A stretch of DNA of 64,000 nucleotides from Nitrosophilus labii (GTDB lineage Bacteria; Campylobacterota; Campylobacteria; Campylobacterales; Nitratiruptoraceae): contig NZ_AP022826.1 in NCBI RefSeq assembly GCF_014466985.1, positions 1,116,001 through 1,180,000 on the forward strand. The letters are read 5' to 3'. Positions 9,698 to 17,495 of the stretch are shown one piece after another (positions within the stretch are counted from its first letter, which is position 1; each line of letters begins with the position of its first letter). Under the pieces are notes generated by a model, which saw only the letters and a list, made by a program, of their open reading frames with translations, searched no databases and had not been told where the DNA came from. The translations under genes and the position numbers were made by a program.

Positions 9698-10581
9698 GAA
9701 AGCTTAAAGGTGCAATGACGGCGCTAATAACGCCATTTAAAAACGGCAAAATAGACGAAGCTAAATATGCTGAACTTATACAAAGACAGATAAACAATAT
9801 GATTGATGTTGTTGTCCCTGTAGGAACTACGGGAGAAAGCGCAACATTAACTCACGATGAGCATAAAAGATGTATAGAAATAGCCGTAGAGGTATGTAAA
9901 GGTACGGATACTAAAGTTATGGCGGGAGCTGGCAGTAACTCTACTGCCGAAGCTATGGATCTTGCAAGCTTTGCTCAAAAAGCGGGAGCCGATGCAATTC
10001 TTAGCGTATCGCCATATTACAACAAGCCTACTCAAGAAGGAATCTATAAACACTATAAAGCTATAGCCGAATCTGTAGACATCCCCGTACTTTTATATAA
10101 CGTTCCTGGAAGAACCTCCGTAGATATCGCTCCAGAAACGGTATTTAGGCTATTTGACGAAATAGAAAATATCTACGGAATAAAAGAGGCGACGGGCTCG
10201 ATTGAGAGATGTGTAGAACTTTTGGCAAAAAGACCAGAACTTTACGTTATAAGCGGGGATGATGCTATAAACTACCCCATAATAGCAAATGGTGGAATGG
10301 GATGTATATCCGTTACGGCAAACATCTTGCCAGATAAGATCTCCACTCTTATTCATGCAGGAATAGCCGGGCAGTTCGATACCGCAAAAATGATAAACGA
10401 TGAGCTTTTCAATATCAATAAAGTTTTATTTTGTGAAAGCAACCCTATACCTATAAAAGCCGCAATGTATATCGCCGGACTTTTAGAAACGTTGGAGTAT
10501 AGACTGCCTCTTGTTCCCCCAAGCAGTGAAAATATGAAAAAGATCGAAGAAGTTTTGAAAAAATATGAAATAGTGAGGTAA
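9694..10581 (+). CDS. dapA: 4-Hydroxy-tetrahydrodipicolinate synthase
   Basis: Condenses pyruvate with aspartate semialdehyde in lysine and diaminopimelate synthesis. The 295-residue TIM barrel carries GTTGES (pyruvate site threonines), YNVPGRTS (catalytic Tyr) and the Schiff-base lysine in GIKEATGS. The start overlaps the protease stop (ATGA). No ACT or other regulatory domain is present, as expected for a dapA product inhibited by lysine at the dimer interface. Confidence 0.96.
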   Translation: MRKLKGAMTALITPFKNGKIDEAKYAELIQRQINNMIDVVVPVGTTGESATLTHDEHKRCIEIAVEVCKGTDTKVMAGAGSNSTAEAMDLASFAQKAGADAILSVSPYYNKPTQEGIYKHYKAIAESVDIPVLLYNVPGRTSVDIAPETVFRLFDEIENIYGIKEATGSIERCVELLAKRPELYVISGDDAINYPIIANGGMGCISVTANILPDKISTLIHAGIAGQFDTAKMINDELFNINKVLFCESNPIPIKAAMYIAGLLETLEYRLPLVPPSSENMKKIEEVLKKYEIVR

Positions 10582-10583
10582 AA

Positions 10584-11351
10584 ATGAAAGGAAAAACTTT
10601 AGTCATAAGCGGCGGCACCAGAGGCATAGGTAAAGCTATAGTAGAAAGATTTGCAAAAGAAGGTGTAAATATAGCTTTTACTTACAACTCCAACGAAGAG
10701 TTGGCAAGCGGTATAGCAAAAGATATACAAGAAAGATACCACATCAAAGCAAAAGCCTACAAACTAAACATTTTAGAGCCTGATGAGTATAAAGCAGTTT
10801 TTAAAAAAATTGACGAAGATTTTGAGAGAGTCGATTTTTTTATCTCTAACGCCATAATTTCGGGAAGACCGGTTGTTGGCGGTTTTGCGCCCTTTATGAG
10901 ATTAAAACCGAAAGGTTTAAACAATATCTATACGGCAACCGTTTTAGCTTTTGTAGTAGGAGCGCAAGAGGCGGCAAAAAGAATGCAAAAAATAGGTGGA
11001 GGCGTAATTATATCTATGAGCTCTACCGGAAATATCGTCTACACTCCAAACTACGCGGGACATGGAAGTAGTAAAGCAGCCGTAGAGACTATGGTCAAAT
11101 ATGCGGCAGCCGAACTTGGAGAGTACAACATCAGAGTCAATGCCGTAAGCGGCGGCCCCATAGATACCGATGCTTTGAAAGCTTTTCCAAATTATGAAGA
11201 GGTAAAAGCCGAAACTATAAAAAGAGCCTCCATTAAAAGATTGGGAAAACCTGAAGATTTAGCCGGAGCTTGCTATTTTCTCTGCAGCGATGAAGCGGGC
11301 TGGATAACTGGACAGACCATTATAGTCGATGGGGGAAGTAGTTTTAAGTAG
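10584..11351 (+). CDS. fabL: FabL-like enoyl-ACP reductase (SDR)
   Basis: A 255-residue short-chain dehydrogenase. The Rossmann motif is GTRGIGKA near the N-terminus. The catalytic Tyr and Lys lie in YAGHGSSK, a Y-x6-K spacing typical of enoyl-ACP reductases rather than the Y-x3-K of ordinary SDRs. The stretch VNAVSGGPIDTDALKAFPN is close to Bacillus FabL as I remember it. It should therefore reduce enoyl-ACP in fatty acid elongation, probably with NADPH. It follows dapA by 2 bp; an SDR sits after dapA in Campylobacter too. Annotation as a generic SDR oxidoreductase would also be acceptable. Confidence 0.78.
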   Translation: MKGKTLVISGGTRGIGKAIVERFAKEGVNIAFTYNSNEELASGIAKDIQERYHIKAKAYKLNILEPDEYKAVFKKIDEDFERVDFFISNAIISGRPVVGGFAPFMRLKPKGLNNIYTATVLAFVVGAQEAAKRMQKIGGGVIISMSSTGNIVYTPNYAGHGSSKAAVETMVKYAAAELGEYNIRVNAVSGGPIDTDALKAFPNYEEVKAETIKRASIKRLGKPEDLAGACYFLCSDEAGWITGQTIIVDGGSSFK

Positions 11352-11352
11352 T

Positions 11353-11447
11353 AATTGGGAATTGGGAATTGGTAATTTGGAATTAGAAAAATTATTTTTA
11401 ATATTTTTTATACCCTAATTCCAAATTCCTAATTCCTAATTCCAAAA
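11353..11447. repeat. Inverted cluster of 7-nt repeats between the SDR gene and pgsA
   Basis: The left arm (about 11353-11386) is tandem heptamers of the AATTGGG type; the right arm (about 11415-11447) is the complementary TTCCTAA series. The arms can pair over about 33 nt with few mismatches, leaving a loop of about 28 nt of A+T. It directly precedes the pgsA ribosome binding site. It may terminate the upstream operon or affect pgsA expression; function unknown. Confidence 0.75.
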
Positions 11448-11467
11448 TAATTTTATAAAGGATTCTT

Positions 11468-11992
11468 TTGCTAAACATTCCAAACATTTTAGCTTTTATT
11501 AGACTATTAATAGCGCCGATAATGTTTATGTTTTTAGTAAACAGAGAACTATTTCCCAATATCCATCCAACTTGGCTAGATTTTTTTGCGGCGTTTTTGT
11601 TTGTATTAGCTTCCATCACCGACTTTTTTGACGGATTTATAGCAAGAAACTTTGACCAAATAACCCAATTAGGAAAGATACTAGATCCATTGGCTGACAA
11701 AATGTTGACTCTTGCCGGCTTTTTAGGGCTTATGATGTTAGGAAGAGCCGATCCTTGGGCTATATATCTGATCTTGACAAGAGAGTTTTTCATAACTGGA
11801 CTAAGAGTTGCCGCCGTTAGTGAAGGCAAAGAGGTTGCAGCCTCATTTTTGGGGAAAATAAAGACTATTATCCAAATGATAGCTATAGGATTTTTGATAA
11901 TGAACTGGCCTTTTGGCACATTGATTCTTTGGATCGCAGTAGGAGTAACACTCTATTCTGGATATGAGTATATAAAAGAGTATTTGAAGTGA
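11468..11992 (+). CDS. pgsA: CDP-diacylglycerol-glycerol-3-phosphate 3-phosphatidyltransferase
   Basis: Makes phosphatidylglycerol phosphate from CDP-diacylglycerol, the committed step to phosphatidylglycerol. The 174-residue membrane protein holds the full CDP-alcohol phosphotransferase motif (D-x2-DG-x2-AR-x8-G-x3-D-x3-D) in the segment from TDFFDGFIAR to LDPLADK. The start is TTG at 11468 with AAAGGA five bases upstream. Heptamer inverted repeats flank the gene on both sides, so it may be transcribed apart from its neighbours. Confidence 0.93.
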   Translation: MLNIPNILAFIRLLIAPIMFMFLVNRELFPNIHPTWLDFFAAFLFVLASITDFFDGFIARNFDQITQLGKILDPLADKMLTLAGFLGLMMLGRADPWAIYLILTREFFITGLRVAAVSEGKEVAASFLGKIKTIIQMIAIGFLIMNWPFGTLILWIAVGVTLYSGYEYIKEYLK

Positions 11993-12075
11993 TTGGGAAT
12001 TGGGAACTGGGTATTAGGAATTGACATATAAGAAAAAAATATATTTATACTAATTCCAAATTCCAAATTACTATA
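11991..12075. repeat. Second inverted cluster of 7-nt repeats, between pgsA and rseP
   Basis: Heptamers of the ATTGGGA type (GATTGGG AATTGGG AACTGGG TATTAGG) begin over the pgsA stop. They are followed by an A+T-rich loop and the complementary AATTCCA copies at about 12049-12070. It has the same unit and architecture as the cluster upstream of pgsA, with less exact pairing. Confidence 0.65.
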
Positions 12076-12089
12076 TTTAAGGAGTTTTT

Positions 12090-13154
12090 TTGGGTATTTT
12101 AGTAAGTTTATTTGTTTTATCGTTTCTAATCTTTTTCCACGAACTTGGACACTTTTTAGCGGCAAGATTTTTCGGCGTTAAAGTTGAAAGATTTAGTATA
12201 GGCTTTGGGCCTATCTTGGCAAAAAAAGATTATGCCGGTACGGAGTGGGCTATAAGCGCCATACCGCTTGGCGGATATGTTAAAATGAAGGGTCAAGACG
12301 ATCTCGATCCAACAAAAAGAGATCCCGACCCGGACAGCTATAACTCTAAAAAACCTTGGCAGCGTATAGTCATACTGTTTGCCGGTCCTTTTGCAAACTT
12401 TTTTTTAGCCTTTTTGTTATATTTTGCAATAGCTATAATGGGAAGCAACACTTTAGCTCCCGTTATTGGAGAAGTTGTAAAAGACTCTCCCGCATACGAA
12501 GCTGGACTAAAACAAAAAGACAAGATTGTCGAAATAAACGGTAAAAAAGTAAAAACGTGGGAAGATCTAAGTAAAATCATATCTACTAGCAACGGCGATC
12601 TAGTTTTAAAAGTTGAAAGAGAGAAAAAAATCCTCACTTTAAAGGTAACACCTAGGTTTTTGGAAACAAAAAATATTTTTGGAGAAAAAGTTAAAAAAAA
12701 GATGATAGGAATTGCCCCAGCTGCTGAGTTTATAAACATAAGCTATACACCTTTAGAAGCATTAAAAGTAGCTTACGATAAAACCATTGCGGCAAGTAAA
12801 ATGATAATAGTTGGAATAGAGAAGATGATAGAGGGAGTTGTTCCTTTAAAAGAGGTTGGAGGCGTTATCTCTATAATGGATATTACTGCGAAAGCCTCTC
12901 AGATGGGAATTATCGCTCTTTTTTCTTTAACTGCGTTAATATCGGTAAACTTGGGAGTTTTGAACCTGCTGCCGATCCCAGCTCTAGATGGTGGACACAT
13001 AGTTTTTAATATTTACGAATGGATAACAAGAAAAGTTCCTAGTGAAGAGATTATATACAGACTCACTCTACTTGGCTGGGCTGTACTTATAATGTTAATG
13101 GGACTTGGAATCTATAACGATATCAACAGACTAATGGGAGCTTCAAATGGATAA
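12090..13154 (+). CDS. rseP: Site-2 zinc metalloprotease RseP
   Basis: A polytopic intramembrane protease that cleaves anti-sigma factors or signal-peptide remnants. The zinc site HELGH (17-21) lies in the first span, a PDZ domain occupies about residues 110-200, and LDGGH near residue 300 supplies the third ligand. The length of 354 residues is usual for a single-PDZ homologue, shorter than the two-PDZ E. coli protein. The start is TTG at 12090 with AAGGAG about 5 nt upstream. Its stop overlaps the YggS-type gene by 8 bp. Confidence 0.93.
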   Translation: MGILVSLFVLSFLIFFHELGHFLAARFFGVKVERFSIGFGPILAKKDYAGTEWAISAIPLGGYVKMKGQDDLDPTKRDPDPDSYNSKKPWQRIVILFAGPFANFFLAFLLYFAIAIMGSNTLAPVIGEVVKDSPAYEAGLKQKDKIVEINGKKVKTWEDLSKIISTSNGDLVLKVEREKKILTLKVTPRFLETKNIFGEKVKKKMIGIAPAAEFINISYTPLEALKVAYDKTIAASKMIIVGIEKMIEGVVPLKEVGGVISIMDITAKASQMGIIALFSLTALISVNLGVLNLLPIPALDGGHIVFNIYEWITRKVPSEEIIYRLTLLGWAVLIMLMGLGIYNDINRLMGASNG

Positions 13155-13824
13155 ACTAAAACTTAGAGAAAATTTTGACGAAATAGTTCAAAGAGTGGAG
13201 AGAGCTAGACTAAGAGTTAGCGAATATCATATCGTAAAGATTGTAGCAATAAGCAAATATGTTTCAAGCGATGAAGTTAGAGAACTCTACGACCTTGGTC
13301 AAAGAGCCTTTGGAGAAAATAGAGTACAAGAACTAAAACAAAAATGTGAAGAACTTGAAGATCTTCCTATAGAATGGCACTTTGTTGGAAGACTTCAGAA
13401 AAACAAGATAAATCATCTAATAGAACTAGACCCATTTTTGATGCACTCACTTGACTCTTTGGAACTTGCTTTAGAACTAGACAAAAGATTGGAAGCAAAA
13501 GGCAAAAAAATGGATTCTCTTTTGCAGATAAACAGCGCCAAAGAGGATACTAAAGCCGGCGTTATGCCTGAAGTTGCCGTTGAAGAGTATCTAAAAATTA
13601 TCGAAAACACAAAACATATAAATCTAAAAGGTGTGATGACAATAGGCGCTCACACGAAAGATGAAAGCGAAATTAAAAAGAGTTTTGAAACCACATACAA
13701 AATATATGAGGCTCTACAGCCTCATGGAGCCAAAATCTGCTCAATGGGAATGAGCAACGACTTTGAACTAGCTATTGAATGCGGCTCAAATATGGTAAGA
13801 ATAGGCAGCCTGTTTTTCAAATAA
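13147..13824 (+). CDS. yggS: YggS/PROSC-type pyridoxal phosphate homeostasis protein
   Basis: A single-domain PLP-binding TIM-barrel protein of 225 residues that buffers free pyridoxal phosphate. The PLP lysine is in VAISKYVSS, followed by FGENRVQE and WHFVGRLQKNK, all diagnostic. The C-terminal SMGMSNDFELAIECGSNMVRIGS forms the phosphate site. It overlaps rseP by 8 bp. It is the last conserved core gene before the accessory island. Confidence 0.94.
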   Translation: MDKLKLRENFDEIVQRVERARLRVSEYHIVKIVAISKYVSSDEVRELYDLGQRAFGENRVQELKQKCEELEDLPIEWHFVGRLQKNKINHLIELDPFLMHSLDSLELALELDKRLEAKGKKMDSLLQINSAKEDTKAGVMPEVAVEEYLKIIENTKHINLKGVMTIGAHTKDESEIKKSFETTYKIYEALQPHGAKICSMGMSNDFELAIECGSNMVRIGSLFFK

Positions 13825-13845
13825 AATTGAAATAAGGGAAAACTT

Positions 13846-16800
13846 TTGAGTTCAAAGTTTTTTACAAATGTTGCTAGTAATAGTTTAGAAAATAGATTAA
13901 AAGATATTTTACAAAAACATAAAAATATCAAATATTTAGAATTTTTAATCGGATATTTTAGAATCAGTGGATTTAAAAAAATTGCAAATCTTTTGGATGG
14001 TATAAAAAGAGCAAGAATTTTAGTAGGAATAGATGTTGATAAATTTATCTTAGAAGCAAAAGAGCGTGGAGAAAAGATCGATGTTTTCAATCCTTTAAAA
14101 ATAGCAGATAACTTTAGAGATGAGCAGTTAAAAAAGCTTGAAAATGAAGATTATTTAAAAGAGATTGATGAGAGCATTGAGATTTTAGCTAATCTCTTAG
14201 CTACAAAAAAGATTGAGATAAAAATTCATCCAAATAAAAATATCCACTCCAAAATCTACATCTTAAGAGAAAAAGAGATAACAAGGCATGATGGAACTAT
14301 CGAATATATTGGCTCTGTTATTACGGGCTCTTCAAATTTGACCGAGAGTGGTCTTAGTAGAAATTTTGAGTTCAATGTAGAACTAAAAGATAGCGACGAT
14401 ATAGAGTTTGCTTTAAATGAGTTTGAGAGACTTTGGAGTGAAGCGGTAGAACTTACTTCAAAGGATATAAAAACAATCAAAGAAAACTCTTATTTAAAAG
14501 AAGTTACTCCATATGAACTATACATAAAATTCTTAATGGAGTATTTTGAAGATAGAGTTGATTTAGATATCAATTCTCACACTTTACCAAAAGGTTTTAT
14601 TAGATTAGCTTATCAGATAGATGCTGTAAATGAAGGAGTTAGCAAGTTAAAAAAGCATAACGGTTTTTTTCTATCTGATGTAGTTGGACTTGGAAAAACA
14701 GTAACTACTGCTATAATAACAAAAAGACTGTTAATGGAGGGATTAAAAGGTGAAATTCTTATCATAACCCCACCTTCAATAAAAAAAGAGTGGGAAGAGA
14801 CTTTTAATAAGTTTGATATAGGCACTTTTAAAAACTACCATATTACAACTTTGGGAAAACTACAAAGTATTGAGCCTCAAAATTTTGAGCTTATAATCAT
14901 AGATGAATCACATAAATTTAGAAACTTTTCCACTTCAAGATATGCTGAGCTTGAGAGAATTACAAAAGAGTCTTCAAAATACAAAAAAAAGATTATCTTA
15001 ATCTCCGCTACTCCTTTTAACAACCGCCCAGCAGACATTGCAAACCAGTTATATCTGTTTCAGGATAAAAGAGCCTCAACTATTCCAACTTTTTTTAATC
15101 TTGAAAATTTCTTCGCCCAAGTTGCAAAAGAGTATAAAGAGATCATAAAAAGCAGTCCAATTGATAAAGAAAAACTAAAACTTCTATCAAAAAAAATTAG
15201 AGAAAATATCTTAAGAGAGGTAATGGTTAGAAGAACAAGAAGCGATATACTAAACAATCCTATGTATAAAAAAGATTTACAAAAACAAGGTCTATCAATA
15301 CCAGAAGTAGAACCAGTCAAAGAGATTAAATACCAAATGGATGAAAAATTAACTAAAATATTTTATAAAACTGTAGATTTAATTACCGATAAGCTCTCAT
15401 ATGAAAGATACAAAATACTTTATTATCTAAAGCCAAATGCCAGGAAAAAATTTGGAAAAATTAGCCAAAATATTTTCGAAAAAGGTTCAATAGAACTTGC
15501 GAAATTAATGAAAAATCTTTTGATAAAAAGATTTGAAAGCTCTTTTCATGCTTTTAAAATATCCTTAAAAAGGCAACTTTCGCATTTAGAAAAACTTATA
15601 GAGATGTTCGAAGAAAATAAAATCTATATTGGAGTTAGTAAAAATATTTTTGATATTTTAGAAGATGAAGAGAGTGAAGAAAAGCTTGAAAAGCTACTTT
15701 TTGAGGGAAAATTAAAAGAGTTTAAAAAAGAAGATTTCGCAAATGGATATTTGGAAAAATTATACAAAGATTTAGAGATTTTAAAAGAGTTAAATAGTAT
15801 CTGGGAAAATGTAGAAAATGATCCAAAACTAAAGATTTTCAAACAAGAACTACAAAAACAAAAAGGAAAAAAAGTAGTAGTATTTACAGAATCAAAAGAC
15901 ACTGCCATTTATCTAAAAAATAATCTAAAAGATTTTAAGGTATTGGTAGTTCACGGAGAAAACAGAGAAAAACTAAAAGAGACTGTTAGAGAAAATTTTG
16001 ATGCAAACTACAAAACAAAAAAGGATGATTTTAATATCATCATAACTACAGATACCTTAAGCGAGGGGGTAAACCTACACAGAAGCAACACTATCTACAA
16101 TTATGACATCCCTTGGAACTCAACGCGCCTTATGCAGCGTATCGGAAGGATTAACCGTATAGGCTCAACTTTTGAAAAAATTTATATATACAATTTTATC
16201 CCATCAAGCGAAAGCGACTCTTTGATAGAGCTATCTAAAAAAGCCCTTATAAAACTTCAAACTTTTCATAGCACACTTGGCGAAGACAATCCTATCTTTT
16301 CAAAGGATGAAGAAGTAGGAAGTGTCGAGCTGTTTGAAAAAATAGATGATGATATAGATGAAGAGCTTAAATTTTTGGAAGAGTTAAGAGAGTTTAAAGA
16401 AGCTTATCCCAAAAAATTCAACTACATAAAAAATTTGCCTAAAAAAATCAGAGTTCAACGAAAGAACGACCTAAAAGAAGTTAGTTTCGTTTTTGTAAAA
16501 ACAAAAGAGGCAAAAGGCTTTTTTAAAGTCAAAAACGGTGTTTTGCCTATAAATTTTATAGAAATGGCAAAAAATCTAAAAGCTAATATCAACGAAAAAG
16601 GAGTATTACCTATAAAAGAGTTTCACTATGACCAAGTAAAAAAAGCTCTAAACTTTTTTGAAAACGAACTAAAAAAAGATTTGCGCTCAATTACCCAAAT
16701 CAAGATTGCAAACAGAAACGACAAAGAAGCCATCAAAATCTTAAAAAGCTATAGGAATAAACATATTATAGATACTAATAGCTATAAAATCCTCTCAAAT

Positions 16801-16977
16801 GCAATAGAACAAGGAATTATCCAAAATCTATCAAAACAGATAAAAGAAATTTCAAAAAAAGAGAATATCCCTTTAGAGATTGAAAAACTTATAGATAAAT
16901 ATAATCTAACTTTAAAAGACAACAAAAAAAAGGTAGATCTTAATATTGAAATTGTATTAAGCGAAACTTTTGTGTAA
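13846..16977 (+). CDS. PLD-SNF2 family defence helicase
   Basis: A 1043-residue protein. The N-terminal third is a phospholipase-D-like domain with HSK (134-136) and GSSNLTESG (about 163), lacking a complete second HKD motif. A superfamily 2 SNF2/RapA-like helicase follows: Walker A GLGKT (281-285), DESH box (353-356), SATPF motif III and a C-terminal arginine-finger region (RLMQRIGRINRIGS). It is expected to translocate on DNA with ATP. The start is TTG at 13846 with AAGGG upstream. The order helicase, methyltransferase, ATPase resembles the Hma-type defence module described from PADLOC work and shares gene types with DISARM, but DrmA and DrmB are absent. Function in phage defence is inference. 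Confidence 0.82.
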   Translation: MSSKFFTNVASNSLENRLKDILQKHKNIKYLEFLIGYFRISGFKKIANLLDGIKRARILVGIDVDKFILEAKERGEKIDVFNPLKIADNFRDEQLKKLENEDYLKEIDESIEILANLLATKKIEIKIHPNKNIHSKIYILREKEITRHDGTIEYIGSVITGSSNLTESGLSRNFEFNVELKDSDDIEFALNEFERLWSEAVELTSKDIKTIKENSYLKEVTPYELYIKFLMEYFEDRVDLDINSHTLPKGFIRLAYQIDAVNEGVSKLKKHNGFFLSDVVGLGKTVTTAIITKRLLMEGLKGEILIITPPSIKKEWEETFNKFDIGTFKNYHITTLGKLQSIEPQNFELIIIDESHKFRNFSTSRYAELERITKESSKYKKKIILISATPFNNRPADIANQLYLFQDKRASTIPTFFNLENFFAQVAKEYKEIIKSSPIDKEKLKLLSKKIRENILREVMVRRTRSDILNNPMYKKDLQKQGLSIPEVEPVKEIKYQMDEKLTKIFYKTVDLITDKLSYERYKILYYLKPNARKKFGKISQNIFEKGSIELAKLMKNLLIKRFESSFHAFKISLKRQLSHLEKLIEMFEENKIYIGVSKNIFDILEDEESEEKLEKLLFEGKLKEFKKEDFANGYLEKLYKDLEILKELNSIWENVENDPKLKIFKQELQKQKGKKVVVFTESKDTAIYLKNNLKDFKVLVVHGENREKLKETVRENFDANYKTKKDDFNIIITTDTLSEGVNLHRSNTIYNYDIPWNSTRLMQRIGRINRIGSTFEKIYIYNFIPSSESDSLIELSKKALIKLQTFHSTLGEDNPIFSKDEEVGSVELFEKIDDDIDEELKFLEELREFKEAYPKKFNYIKNLPKKIRVQRKNDLKEVSFVFVKTKEAKGFFKVKNGVLPINFIEMAKNLKANINEKGVLPIKEFHYDQVKKALNFFENELKKDLRSITQIKIANRNDKEAIKILKSYRNKHIIDTNSYKILSNAIEQGIIQNLSKQIKEISKKENIPLEIEKLIDKYNLTLKDNKKKVDLNIEIVLSETFV

Positions 16978-17011
16978 AATATTGTAAAAACTTTATACAA
17001 AAGGCTTTAAA

Positions 17012-17224
17012 ATGATTGTGACACTAAAAATAGACGATAGTATAAAAGATAAATTTTTATGGCTATTAAAACATTTTTCAAAAAAAGAGATTATAGTTTT
17101 AGAAAAATATGAAATGAGCGATGATGAGTATATCAAAAGTATTCCTGAACTTGAAGAAAGTATTATAAAAGAATCAAAAAAACCTGACAATGAGTTTGTA
17201 ACACTTGATAAACTTGAGTGGTAA
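17012..17224 (+). CDS. Antitoxin of RelE/YoeB-type pair
   Basis: A 70-residue acidic protein (MIVTLKIDD start, hydrophobic-basic middle, acidic C-terminal tail ending LDKLEW) directly upstream of a YoeB/Txe-like toxin, with overlapping ends. The size and layout are those of antitoxins whose N-terminal half binds DNA and whose tail wraps the toxin. It probably represses its own operon. It sits inside the defence cluster, between helicase and methyltransferase. Confidence 0.7.
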   Translation: MIVTLKIDDSIKDKFLWLLKHFSKKEIIVLEKYEMSDDEYIKSIPELEESIIKESKKPDNEFVTLDKLEW

Positions 17225-17226
17225 AA

Positions 17227-17487
17227 ATGTACAAATTGCTTTTTTCTCCTCAAGCTCAAAAAGATGCAAAAAAATTATCAAAAAGCAATCTTAAAGAAAA
17301 AGCATTAAATATTTTAAAAATTATTGAAAAAAAACCCTATCAATACCCTCCCCCATATGAACATCTAACGGGAAAGCTAAAAGGAAAAATCTCAAGACGA
17401 ATAAATAAGCAGCATAGAATAGTTTATGAAGTTTTTGAAGATAAAAAAGTTATAAAAGTCTATAGAATGTGGACACATTATGAGTAA
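17227..17487 (+). CDS. Txe/YoeB-family mRNA interferase toxin
   Basis: A small basic protein (86 residues from the ATG at 17227; a GTG at 17218 is also possible and would overlap the antitoxin). The tail RRINKQHRIVYEV followed by KVIKVYRMWTHYE matches the YoeB/Txe group of RelE-superfamily ribosome-dependent RNases, with the conserved arginines, His and terminal H-Y. It is predicted to cleave mRNA when the antitoxin is lost. It lies only 8 bp before the methyltransferase gene. Confidence 0.85.
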   Translation: MYKLLFSPQAQKDAKKLSKSNLKEKALNILKIIEKKPYQYPPPYEHLTGKLKGKISRRINKQHRIVYEVFEDKKVIKVYRMWTHYE

Positions 17488-17495
17488 GGTAACTA

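Noticed and set aside
11398-11919. Minus-strand 173-residue open frame opposite pgsA
   Set aside because: It mirrors pgsA, which has the complete CDP-alcohol phosphotransferase motif; the minus frame starts inside the hairpin repeat.
11353-12075. CRISPR array or tRNA cluster at the heptamer repeats
   Set aside because: Units are 7 nt with no spacers of constant length; they form long inverted pairs instead.
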